From contig CAIXMC010000159.1 in NCBI GenBank assembly GCA_903920405.1, positions 1 through 5,968 on the forward strand: a stretch of 5,968 nt of DNA. Reading direction: 5' to 3'. The position numbers and the translations under genes were made by a program. Under the pieces are notes generated by a model, which was not told the origin of the DNA, searched no databases, and saw only the letters and a list, made by a program, of their open reading frames with translations. The DNA comes from an uncultured beta proteobacterium. Lineage in GTDB: Bacteria; Pseudomonadota; Gammaproteobacteria; Burkholderiales; Burkholderiaceae_C. Position 1 is the stretch's first letter. Each line of letters opens with the position of its first letter. Shown piece by piece: positions 1-5,968 of this stretch.

Positions 1-2192
1 TCATCGGGTGAAAACTCACCACTTGAAATGGCATCGAGCACCGATTTCAGCTCGGGCTGGTTGTTATAGTAGCTCAAAGGGTGGTAGCCCACAATGCGCA
101 ATGCCCTGACTTCTGGCGTTTTCAGACCAAAAATAAAGATGTTGTCGTCCCCCACTTGTTGGCGAATTTCAATGTTGGCGCCGTCATCCGTGCCGATGGT
201 CAATGCACCATTGAGAGCAAGTTTCATGTTGCCGGTGCCAGAAGCTTCGGTGCCGGCTGTTGAAATTTGCTCGGACAAATCAGCACCAGGAATGATGATT
301 TCGGCCACAGACACCCCATAGTTGGGGATAAAAATCAGTTTCAGAAGGTCGCCTACGCGGGGGTCGTTGTTGATGGTGGTGCCCACATCGTGAATGAGCC
401 GGATGATGGACTTGGCGGACTGGTAACTAGATGCTGCCTTGCCCGCAAAAATAACCGTTCTTGGCACCCAGTCGGCCTGCGGATTGGCCAACATGGCTTG
501 GTAGCGGGTGATGACATGCAGCACGTTGAGTAACTGGCGTTTGTACTCGTGAATGCGTTTGACCTGCACGTCAAACAAACTGTCAGGGCTGACCTCAACG
601 CCTGTGGTTTGCAGAATGTACTTGGCGAGACGTACCTTGTTGGCACGTTTGATCGCCATGAATTGTTTGACAAAACCGGCATCGTTTTGCTTGTCTTCCA
701 ATTGTTCCAATTGATCAAGGTCAAGCCGCCAGTGTTTGCCCAGGGTCTGGTCGAGCAAAGCCGATAAACCTGGATTGGCCTGTGCCAACCAACGACGTGG
801 TGTGACACCGTTGGTCATGTTGGTAAAGCGTTCTGGCCACAGGGCGGCAAAATCGGAAAAAATCGTGTGAACCAACAATTCAGAGTGGAGTGCAGACACG
901 CCGTTCACATGGTGACTGCCCACTACCGACAAATGAGCCATGCGTACCCGTCGTTCGCCTACCTCGTCAATCAGCGACAGGCGTTTCAAAAATTCAGGGT
1001 CACCCGGGCGAAAACGTGCAGCGTGATCCAAAAATTCCTTGTTGATGCGGAAAATGATTTCCATGTGACGCGGCAAGACACCCTGTATCAAGGAAACCGA
1101 CCAGGTTTCCAGCGCCTCAGGCATCAAGGTGTGGTTGGTGTAAGAAAAAATCTGGCGACACAGGCCCCAGGCTTTCGTCCAGGACATGGCGTATTCGTCA
1201 CACAAAATGCGCATCAACTCGGCCACACCAATGGCCGGATGGGTATCGTTCAAGTGAATGGCCACTTGGTCGGCCAGATTGTCCAAAGTGGGATGTTCAG
1301 ACAAATGGCGCTCCAGCAGGTCTTGAATGGAGGCACTCACAAAAAAATACTCTTGCTTGAGACGAAGTTCGCGCCCGGCTGGTGTGCTGTCGTTGGGGTA
1401 AAGCACCCAAGAGATATTTTCATATTCGTTTTTGGCACTGGCAGCGCGTGCGTAATCGCCGGTGTTAAAAGCGCCCAGGTCAATGTGATCGGGGGCGACT
1501 GCCTTCCACAGTCTCAAGGTGCTGACTTTGTCGGTGCCGTGCCCGGGCACCACCATGTCGTAAGCCTTGGCGGTGACTTCGCCCGCGTTGATCCACCTGG
1601 CTTCGTCGTTTTCATGCGTGACCCAACCACCAAAACACACGGTATGAACAATGTTGTTGCGTGGAAATTCCCAAGGTGTACCGTCTTTGATCCAGGAGTC
1701 CGGGTTTTCGACCTGACACCCGTCTTGAATGTGTTGGGCAAACATGCCATATTCATATCGAATGCCGTAGCCGAATGAAGGCAAGCCCAAAGTTGCCATG
1801 GAGTCCAGAAAACAGGCCGCCAAGCGACCCAAACCCCCGTTGCCCAAGGCTGCATCGAGTTCCTGGCTTGCAATGTCTTCAAGGCATTTGGCGTGATGCA
1901 TCAATCCTTGTGCTGCTCCTTGGGTCAAGTTAAGCGCGGCCAAAGCGTTGGACAGGGTGCGCCCCATCAAAAACTCCATCGACAGATAAACCACACGGCG
2001 CGCTTTGTGCCGGCGTTCTTGCTCCTGGGTTTTGACCCAACGCTCAGAGAGCTGTGCGCGCGCCACCTGGGACACTGCCTGCATTAAATCGCTGGCGCTG
2101 GCGTGACCAGGTTCGCACCCAATGGTGTGCAGCAGATGATCGTTGATGCGATCCCCAATGCCCTCAGGCAATAAAGTAGATGAAGTGGTCAA
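1..2192 (-). CDS. glgP: Glycogen phosphorylase, 3' end cut off by the window edge
   Basis: Cytoplasmic PLP-dependent enzyme that splits alpha-1,4 bonds of glycogen or maltodextrin with phosphate to give glucose-1-phosphate. I translated the minus strand from 2192 to the left edge: 730 codons with no stop or frameshift, ending in a split codon. The family is usually about 810-830 residues, so some 80-100 C-terminal residues lie outside. Landmarks seen: GNGGLGRLAACFLDS (from 117), NDTHPAIGVAELMR (from 315), FTNMTNGVTPRRW (456-468), VKRIHEYKRQ (phosphate-site Lys545, Arg546, Lys551) and EASGTGNMK (649-657), in which Lys657 is the Schiff-base lysine for PLP. The N-terminus is short, without the regulatory extension of animal enzymes. 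The start is TTG at 2192-2190: an in-frame TGA at 2204-2202 rules out anything further upstream, the next ATG is codon 37, and GAGGAA lies 5 nt before the TTG. Glycogen versus maltodextrin preference (glgP or malP) cannot be read from this fragment. Confidence 0.96.
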   Translation of the reverse strand, partial: MTTSSTLLPEGIGDRINDHLLHTIGCEPGHASASDLMQAVSQVARAQLSERWVKTQEQERRHKARRVVYLSMEFLMGRTLSNALAALNLTQGAAQGLMHHAKCLEDIASQELDAALGNGGLGRLAACFLDSMATLGLPSFGYGIRYEYGMFAQHIQDGCQVENPDSWIKDGTPWEFPRNNIVHTVCFGGWVTHENDEARWINAGEVTAKAYDMVVPGHGTDKVSTLRLWKAVAPDHIDLGAFNTGDYARAASAKNEYENISWVLYPNDSTPAGRELRLKQEYFFVSASIQDLLERHLSEHPTLDNLADQVAIHLNDTHPAIGVAELMRILCDEYAMSWTKAWGLCRQIFSYTNHTLMPEALETWSVSLIQGVLPRHMEIIFRINKEFLDHAARFRPGDPEFLKRLSLIDEVGERRVRMAHLSVVGSHHVNGVSALHSELLVHTIFSDFAALWPERFTNMTNGVTPRRWLAQANPGLSALLDQTLGKHWRLDLDQLEQLEDKQNDAGFVKQFMAIKRANKVRLAKYILQTTGVEVSPDSLFDVQVKRIHEYKRQLLNVLHVITRYQAMLANPQADWVPRTVIFAGKAASSYQSAKSIIRLIHDVGTTINNDPRVGDLLKLIFIPNYGVSVAEIIIPGADLSEQISTAGTEASGTGNMKLALNGALTIGTDDGANIEIRQQVGDDNIFIFGLKTPEVRALRIVGYHPLSYYNNQPELKSVLDAISSGEFSPD

Positions 2193-2197
2193 GATCG

Positions 2198-2203
2198 TTC
2201 CTC
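2198..2203 (-). promoter_or_regulatory. Ribosome binding site fixing the TTG start of glgP
   Basis: GAGGAA on the minus strand, 5 nt before the TTG at 2192. It overlaps the in-frame TGA at 2204-2202, so it marks TTG as the start and not the ATG at codon 37, which would drop conserved N-terminal sequence. Confidence 0.75.
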
Positions 2204-2301
2204 AAATAACCTAGAAAATTTAATACTAACAAAACACCAGCCATGCTGAAATGCTCAAAAGTCATGGATTGTCATTGCAGATACACCGATACCACCGTCA
2301 C

Positions 2302-2361
2302 CATTTGCTATTGAAAACATAGCTACTAACGCTTGATGGACGGGCGCTAGAGGGCAAAATG
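2302..2361. repeat. Intergenic dyad element with two inner hairpins, Comamonadaceae-type repeat
   Basis: About 60 bp of nested inverted repeats. The outer arms CATTTGC (2302-2308) and GCAAAATG (2354-2361) match with one bulged base. Inside are GCTAT (2307-2311) with ATAGC (2319-2323), loop 7 nt, and CTAACGC (2326-2332) with GCGCTAG (2344-2350), 6 of 7 paired, loop 11 nt. The outer arm shares GC 2307-2308 with the first hairpin, so the two compete at that point. The fold resembles a three-way junction on either strand. From memory, words such as TTGCTAT, ATAGCT and GCGCTAGA in this order recur between genes in Rhodoferax, Polaromonas and Acidovorax. That recollection was not checked, and only one copy lies in this window. 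Confidence 0.6.
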
Positions 2362-2403
2362 ACTGTTATTTTGTGGTCAATGTGACGGCCAGAAATGCAG
2401 ACT

Positions 2404-2435
2404 ATTCTGGCCCAATCCTTCGATTGACCCAGAAT
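2404..2435 (-). terminator. Hairpin just downstream of maeB, probable terminator
   Basis: Two 14-nt arms around a GAAG tetraloop (minus strand), beginning 18 nt after the maeB stop. Twelve Watson-Crick pairs, one G-U and one G-G mismatch; the outer 7 bp (ATTCTGG with CCAGAAT) are perfect. No clean U-run follows in the maeB direction (AGTCTGCATTTCT), so it may be a weak intrinsic terminator or an mRNA 3'-end stabiliser. The position and stem length support the call; the missing U-tract weakens it. Confidence 0.55.
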
Positions 2436-2453
2436 GGTTACTGATGCCTGATG

Positions 2454-4757
2454 TCAGCGCAAGGCGCTCACATCGGCCACCGCCAGCGCCGTCATGTTCA
2501 CCACGCGGCGCACGGTGCTAGAAGGGGTCAGCACATGCGCCGTAGCAGCAGCACCTAGCAAAATGGGGCCAACAGTCACGCCGTTGCTGCCAGTCACTTT
2601 GAGCACATTGAACAAAATGTTGGCGGCATCCAGATTGGGGCAGATCAAAATGTTGGCCTTGTCGCTCAAGGTATTGACAGGCAGGGTGTTTTTGCGAATG
2701 GCCTCAGACAGGGCAGCGTCACCTTGCAGTTCGCCATCGCATTCCACCTGCGGGCAGGCCGCCTTGAACATCTCAGTGGCCAGGCGCATTTTGCGAGCCG
2801 AGGCACGTTGCGATGAACCGTAGTTGGAATGTGACAAAAACGCCACCTTGGGCAGAAGGCCAAAGCGCCGAACTTCATCTGCTGCCATTTGTGCGATGGC
2901 GCTTAACTGCTCGGCGGTAGGGTCTTCGTTCACATAGGTATCTGCTACAAAAATCGAACCATGTTCGAGCATCAAAGCGTTCAATGTGGCAAAGGCATTG
3001 ACACCAGCTTTACGGCCAATCACGTCACTCACATGACCTAAATGCACATCAAAGCTGCCATGCAGTCCGCACAGCATGGCATCGGCATCGCCTTGTTTGA
3101 CCATCAGCGCAGCAATCGTGGTTGTACTACGTCGCACGGCGGCCTTGGCGGCCTCCACACTCACGCCGTTGCGCCCCATGCGTTGGTGGTAGGCCTCCCA
3201 ATACTGACGAAAACGCGGGTCTTGTTCGGGATTCACGCAATCAAAATCGCGCCCCAGTTGCAAGTGCAGACCAGCTTTGGCAATGCGCGACTCAATCACC
3301 GCAGGGCGACCAATCAAAATGGGGCGCGCCAGGCCATCTTCGATCACGAGTTGCGCAGCACGCAGAACACGATCATCTTCACCTTCGGCGTAAGCAACGC
3401 GTTTGGCATTCGCGGGGGCGTTGCGGGCAGCGTTAAACACCGGCTCCATCAGCAACCCTGTGGAATAGATAAAGCGCGACAGCTCACGACGATAAACATC
3501 CATATCCTTGATGGGGCGTGTGGCCACACCTGACTTTTCAGCCGCAGCAGCCACGGCTGGTGCAATGCGCAAAATCAAACGTGAATCAAAGGGTTTGGGG
3601 ATGATGTAATCCGGGCCAAAGCCCAAATCCTGACCGGCGTAAGCACTGGCCACTTCTTCGCTGATGTTGGCCTTGGCCAAGTCAGCAATTTCGCGCACAC
3701 AGGCCAGTTTCATTTCGTCAGTAATTTTGGTCGCACCGCAGTCCAGCGCCCCCCGAAAAATATAGGGAAAACACAAAACGTTATTGACCTGATTGGGATA
3801 GTCCGACCGGCCTGTGGCAATAATGCAATCCGGGCGAACGGCCTTGGCCAATTCCGGGCGAATTTCAGGCTCAGGATTGGCCAGCGCCAAAATGACAGGT
3901 TTGGGGGCCATCGTCTTGACCATTTCTGGGGTCAGCATACCGGCCACAGAGCAGCCCAAAAAGACATCGGCATCTTTTACGGCATCTGCCAGAGTGCGCT
4001 TGTCAGTGTCTTTGGCAAAACGGGCTTTGGACGGGTCGTACCCGCCAGGCCGCCCTTCGTAAACCACGCCTTTGGAGTCGCAAATAAAGATGTTTTTGAC
4101 CTGCATGCCCAGGCCCACCATCACTGTCAAACAGGCAATGGCAGCAGCACCTGCACCTGACACAGCCACTTGCACATCGGCGATATTTTTACCAACCAGT
4201 TCCAGTGCATTGATCAAAGCAGCGCTGGAAATGATGGCCGTGCCGTGCTGGTCATCATGAAACACCGGAATTCCCATGCGTTCACTGAGCTTTTGTTCAA
4301 TGTAAAAACACTCAGGTGCCTTGATGTCTTCCAGGTTAATGCCGCCCAACGTGGGTTCAAGCGAAGCAATGATGTCGATGAGCTTGTCGGGGTCATGTTC
4401 ATCGAGTTCAATATCAAACACATCGATACCGGCAAATTTCTTGAACAGGCAACCCTTGCCCTCCATCACTGGCTTGCCTGCCAGCGGGCCAATATTCCCC
4501 AGTCCCAATACTGCCGTGCCGTTGGTCACCACAGCCACCAGATTACCCCGACTGGTGTACTCGTGAGCGAGCGATGGGTCAGCCTGAATTTCAAGACACG
4601 GATAGGCCACACCGGGTGAGTAAGCCAGGGAAAGATCACGCTGGTTGTGCAGCGGTTTAGTGGCATTGACCGAAATTTTGCCGCGTGTGGGCAGGCGATG
4701 GTACTCAGTGGCCGCATCGCGCAAAGCTTGTTCTGCGGGTGAAAGATGTGTTGTCAT
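2454..4757 (-). CDS. maeB: NADP-dependent malic enzyme with C-terminal phosphotransacetylase-like domain
   Basis: Oxidatively decarboxylates malate to pyruvate and CO2 with reduction of NADP+; cytoplasmic, gluconeogenic and NADPH-supplying. At 767 residues it has the full hybrid length of the MaeB/TME class. Malic N-terminal domain, roughly 15-150: [11 protein letters not shown] (43-53, Tyr46 the likely catalytic tyrosine), [17 protein letters not shown] (99-115, with candidate catalytic lysine) and [13 protein letters not shown] (139-151). NAD(P)-binding domain, about 160-410: FHDDQHGTA (166-174, metal-binding aspartates), SGAGAAA (200-206, Rossmann loop), ANPEPEI (293-299) and [11 protein letters not shown] (316-326). 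PTA-like domain, about 425-760: [11 protein letters not shown] (458-468) and PILIGRP (479-485). In E. coli MaeB this domain is regulatory, responding to acetyl-CoA, and not a working phosphotransacetylase; I infer the same here. NADP preference is inferred from the architecture. The ATG at 4757 has GGAG 5 nt upstream. The 190-bp gap to the regulator gene suggests its own promoter. Confidence 0.97.
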   Translation of the reverse strand: MTTHLSPAEQALRDAATEYHRLPTRGKISVNATKPLHNQRDLSLAYSPGVAYPCLEIQADPSLAHEYTSRGNLVAVVTNGTAVLGLGNIGPLAGKPVMEGKGCLFKKFAGIDVFDIELDEHDPDKLIDIIASLEPTLGGINLEDIKAPECFYIEQKLSERMGIPVFHDDQHGTAIISSAALINALELVGKNIADVQVAVSGAGAAAIACLTVMVGLGMQVKNIFICDSKGVVYEGRPGGYDPSKARFAKDTDKRTLADAVKDADVFLGCSVAGMLTPEMVKTMAPKPVILALANPEPEIRPELAKAVRPDCIIATGRSDYPNQVNNVLCFPYIFRGALDCGATKITDEMKLACVREIADLAKANISEEVASAYAGQDLGFGPDYIIPKPFDSRLILRIAPAVAAAAEKSGVATRPIKDMDVYRRELSRFIYSTGLLMEPVFNAARNAPANAKRVAYAEGEDDRVLRAAQLVIEDGLARPILIGRPAVIESRIAKAGLHLQLGRDFDCVNPEQDPRFRQYWEAYHQRMGRNGVSVEAAKAAVRRSTTTIAALMVKQGDADAMLCGLHGSFDVHLGHVSDVIGRKAGVNAFATLNALMLEHGSIFVADTYVNEDPTAEQLSAIAQMAADEVRRFGLLPKVAFLSHSNYGSSQRASARKMRLATEMFKAACPQVECDGELQGDAALSEAIRKNTLPVNTLSDKANILICPNLDAANILFNVLKVTGSNGVTVGPILLGAAATAHVLTPSSTVRRVVNMTALAVADVSALR

Positions 4758-4762
4758 AAAGT

Positions 4763-4766
4763 CTCC
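4763..4766 (-). promoter_or_regulatory. Shine-Dalgarno of maeB
   Basis: GGAG on the minus strand, inside TGGAGA, 5 nt before the ATG at 4757-4755. It is a standard site and confirms the maeB start. Confidence 0.75.
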
Positions 4767-4842
4767 AGATGAAATGAAATGGCCGCTACTTTACTCCTGA
4801 TGCAAGAGGGTATAGGTTCATGGCAAAAAGTTTTGTTGTGTT

Positions 4843-4858
4843 TGGGATATCTTTCACA
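4843..4858. promoter_or_regulatory. CRP-like binding site upstream of maeB
   Basis: On the minus strand TGTGA, 6 nt, TCCCA; this matches 9 of the 10 defined bases of the CRP consensus TGTGA-N6-TCACA. It lies 85 bp or more before the maeB ATG. The only -10-like word downstream, TATACC at 4814-4809, has no -35 box at 17 bp, which would fit an activator-dependent promoter; the site centre would then sit near -48, off the classical -41.5. Whether this organism has a CRP recognising this sequence is unknown, and a single near-match can arise by chance. Confidence 0.3.
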
Positions 4859-4889
4859 TCACTTTGAATCCATCGATGCCATGATGTAA
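4854..4889. repeat. Inverted repeat in the maeB upstream region
   Basis: TCACATCA (4854-4861) and TGATGTAA (4882-4889) are complementary at 7 of 8 positions across a 20-nt spacer, which itself contains the perfect palindrome CATCGATG (4871-4878). It overlaps the CRP-like site at TCACA. It may be an operator pair or a chance structure; no known motif is assigned. Confidence 0.3.
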
Positions 4890-4904
4890 AAACTCGTTCA
4901 TGTC

Positions 4905-4931
4905 GTTTAGGGTGTTTTGAACCCTGGAAAC
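4905..4931 (-). terminator. Weak hairpin downstream of the Crp/Fnr-type gene
   Basis: AGGGT (4909-4913) pairs perfectly with ACCCT (4921-4925) over a 7-nt loop. GTTT (4905-4908) pairs with AAAC (4928-4931) beyond a 2-nt bulge. It starts 16 nt after the regulator's stop codon. No U-run follows directly; a TTTTT run appears about 10 nt later. This is a possible but poor intrinsic terminator. Confidence 0.3.
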
Positions 4932-4947
4932 AAGTGGGACATGTTCA

Positions 4948-5658
4948 TTAATTTGATAGCACATTGCGCAACAACCGTGTCAGCTCTTTCTTGAGCACGC
5001 CATAGCACTCGCAGGAGTGGCTTTCCAATCCCTTGCGATCCAGCACACTGAGATGACCTCGGCGATAGCTGATGATGCCGGCATTTTTTAAATGGCTGGC
5101 AGCTTCGGTAATGCTTTCACGGCGAACCCCCAACATGCCGGCCACCAGTTCCTGTGTCATGGTCAACTCGCGCAACGGGACTCTGTCCATGGTCAATAAC
5201 AGCCAGCGGCACAATTGCTGTTCGACCGAATGGTGACGGTAACAAACAGCAGTTTGCGCCATTTGAGTCATCAAGGCCTGGGTATAAAGTAGCAGCAAGC
5301 GTTGCATGGCCCCCGCCCGGTTGAACTCCTGCACTAGATAGTGGCGCTCCAGTCGATACGCATGGCCAGCAGTTTGTACCACTGCCGAGCTAGACGTTGT
5401 ATCGCCCCCCATGAACAAAGGAACACCCACCAAGCCCTCATTGCCAACGCCAGCCATTTCAGCCGATGCGCCATCTTTTGTGACATAGTGCAGCGACACG
5501 ATGGAGGTCGTTGGAAAATAGGCGTGGCGCAACTGGATTCCTGGCTCGTACAGCACATGCCCCAGCGGCATGGGTACCAATTCCAACTGTGCTGCAAAGG
5601 GTTCAGCGGCAAGGGCAGCAAGCAAGCGGTTTTGATGGGGCGTATGTAGGCGAGTCAC
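4948..5658 (-). CDS. Crp/Fnr-superfamily transcriptional regulator
   Basis: DNA-binding regulator of 236 residues, the usual length for this superfamily. The N-terminal cyclic-nucleotide-binding-like beta-roll covers about 20-110 (VLYEPG, YFPTTSIVSL, GASAEMAGVGNEGLVGV, FMGGDTTSSSAVVQ). A long dimerisation-type helix follows at about 112-140, then a Crp-type winged helix-turn-helix at about 165-207 (LTMTQELVAGMLGVRRESITEA, recognition helix near RRESITEAASHL, then the wing). The region aligned with the CRP phosphate-binding cassette lacks the arginine-serine pair that holds cAMP. There is no N-terminal cysteine cluster like that of FNR, so neither cAMP nor Fe-S oxygen sensing is indicated. SCECY (215-219) near the C-terminus is a Cys-x-Cys pair I associate with this subfamily. 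The start is GTG at 5658: no ATG, GTG or TTG lies in frame before the TGA at 5739-5737, and the N-terminal length fits relatives. No good Shine-Dalgarno precedes it. Ligand and targets are unknown. Confidence 0.92.
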   Translation of the reverse strand: MTRLHTPHQNRLLAALAAEPFAAQLELVPMPLGHVLYEPGIQLRHAYFPTTSIVSLHYVTKDGASAEMAGVGNEGLVGVPLFMGGDTTSSSAVVQTAGHAYRLERHYLVQEFNRAGAMQRLLLLYTQALMTQMAQTAVCYRHHSVEQQLCRWLLLTMDRVPLRELTMTQELVAGMLGVRRESITEAASHLKNAGIISYRRGHLSVLDRKGLESHSCECYGVLKKELTRLLRNVLSN

Positions 5659-5799
5659 TGGGGGAGATTCAAAGAAATGTGGAGAGTTGATTACGCCATT
5701 TGGGATGTGGTCAGAAATATGTTGTGCATTGGGCCGTCAGAATTGGAATGCAATGCTGAGAGGCTGTCGGACTTGTTTTGCAAGTGGTTGATTTATAAC

Positions 5800-5821
5800 G
5801 ATAGTTAGTATTATAACTATC
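5800..5821. promoter_or_regulatory. Perfect inverted repeat containing a -10 box, candidate operator
   Basis: GATAGTTA (5800-5807) and TAACTATC (5814-5821) are exact reverse complements separated by 6 nt. The minus strand carries a perfect TATAAT at 5815-5810, facing the regulator gene; transcription from it would start near 5803 and give a leader of about 145 nt. The plus strand has TATTAT at 5809-5814 with TTGATT at 5788-5793, a short 15-bp spacing. No good -35 box is seen for the minus-strand -10. The layout suits a dimeric repressor or autoregulator site over the promoter, but no binding protein can be named. Confidence 0.45.
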
Positions 5822-5851
5822 TATTGCGGTAACTACTCAGGTCTATCTGGC

Positions 5852-5968
5852 TTGACAAATCCATTACAAAACAACGTTTTAGAAAATATGGAGAGTTCAA
5901 AAAAGCCGAAAAAAGGCGAAAATTGCGTAAATTTTGAGCACTTTCACACAAAAATCGATCGTAAGTCA
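5852..5968 (+). CDS. Possible 5' end of a divergent hypothetical gene, cut by the window edge
   Basis: A plus-strand frame is open from 5792 to the edge. Possible starts are TTG at 5852 (39 codons to the edge) or ATG at 5888 (27 codons). From the ATG it reads MESSKKPKKG, then ENCVNFEHFHTKIDRKS: lysine-rich, then more protein-like. I do not recognise the family. Against it: no clear Shine-Dalgarno before either start, and a minus-strand frame is also open across much of the same stretch, so the openness may be chance in AT-rich DNA. The sequence to the right of the window would settle this. Confidence 0.28.
   Translation, partial: MTNPLQNNVLENMESSKKPKKGENCVNFEHFHTKIDRKS

Larger units (their letters stand above)
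2193..2453. other. Intergenic region between maeB and glgP
   Basis: This 261-bp non-coding gap holds the glgP leader, a 60-bp dyad repeat and the maeB hairpin (each listed separately). Reading the minus strand upstream of glgP, I found no convincing -35/-10 pair. The AT-rich stretch just before the ribosome binding site (2204-2230, with TATTAA-like words) is the most plausible -10 area but lacks a good -35 box at normal spacing. No ORF or RNA gene is supported here. Confidence 0.6.
5659..5968. other. AT-rich upstream region of the Crp/Fnr-type gene
   Basis: This 310-bp stretch has no firmly supported gene. From the left: the regulator's leader without a clear Shine-Dalgarno; a small hairpin with arms ACTTG (5771-5775) and CAAGT (5781-5785); the inverted repeat with TATAAT at 5800-5821; an isolated TTGACA on the plus strand at 5852-5857 without a -10 box at normal spacing; and A-rich sequence at 5881-5925. 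It is visibly richer in A+T than the neighbouring genes, as a regulatory region between divergent genes would be. Confidence 0.6.

Noticed and set aside
353..808. Minus-strand open frame of 151 codons
   Set aside because: It is an alternative frame inside glgP. The glgP frame here carries the KRIHEYKRQ and MTNGVTPRRW motifs, while this one gives a low-complexity, family-free translation.
867..1778. Long plus-strand open frame of 303 codons
   Set aside because: It lies antisense, codon-on-codon, over the well-conserved glgP frame. In that register stops appear only opposite TTA, CTA or TCA codons, so long openings are expected. It shows no recognisable domain.
3042..3533. Plus-strand open frame of 163 codons over maeB
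   Set aside because: Antisense shadow of the MaeB phosphotransacetylase-like domain, with no start signal or known motif.
4786..4821. Small minus-strand upstream ORF (MNLYPLASGVK) in the maeB leader
   Set aside because: Only 11 residues, no Shine-Dalgarno, no run of regulatory codons and no attenuator-like hairpin after it.
5852..5857. Perfect TTGACA on the plus strand as a promoter -35 box
   Set aside because: At 16-18 bp spacing the hexamers (such as CGTTTT and GTTTTA) do not resemble a -10 box; the best word, TAGAAA at 5880, is 22 bp away.
5898..5925. GCC/GGC with T-runs on the minus strand as a terminator
   Set aside because: The stem is only 3 bp around a T-rich loop, too weak for an intrinsic terminator; it reads more simply as A-rich sequence on the plus strand.
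1..5968. Search by eye for CRISPR arrays, tRNA or rRNA genes, IS ends, toxin-antitoxin or defence genes
   Set aside because: No regularly spaced repeats, tRNA-like cloverleaf with conserved arms, transposase motifs or paired small ORFs were found; the three genes and their gaps account for nearly all of the window.

Overview
This is ordinary chromosomal sequence from a moderately GC-rich betaproteobacterium, most likely a member of the Comamonadaceae (Rhodoferax/Polaromonas-like). Two things suggest this: the protein families present, and a short intergenic dyad element that resembles one I recall from genomes of that family. The assignment rests on recognition, not on a search. All three confident genes lie on the minus strand, so the window reads from right to left.

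Right to left: 5659-5968 is an AT-rich upstream region. It carries a perfect 8+8 bp inverted repeat that contains a TATAAT box, and possibly the first codons of a divergent plus-strand gene. Next is a Crp/Fnr-superfamily regulator (4948-5658, GTG start). A 190-bp gap follows, with a CRP-like half-site pair and an inverted repeat. Then comes a full-length NADP-dependent malic enzyme with the C-terminal phosphotransacetylase-like domain (maeB, 2454-4757), followed by a strong hairpin that probably ends its transcript. After a 261-bp gap holding the dyad element, glycogen phosphorylase (glgP) starts at a TTG codon at 2192. It runs off the left edge after 730 codons, still in frame.

The genes touch central carbon flow. 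GlgP releases glucose-1-phosphate from storage glycogen. MaeB converts malate to pyruvate while making NADPH. The regulator could in principle act on either gene, but nothing in the sequence proves this. The gaps, the terminator-like hairpin and the repeat between genes suggest separate transcription units more than one operon.

I found no mobile element, CRISPR array, RNA gene, phage or defence genes. I see no novel multi-gene system; the points worth a second look are small regulatory or repeat structures.
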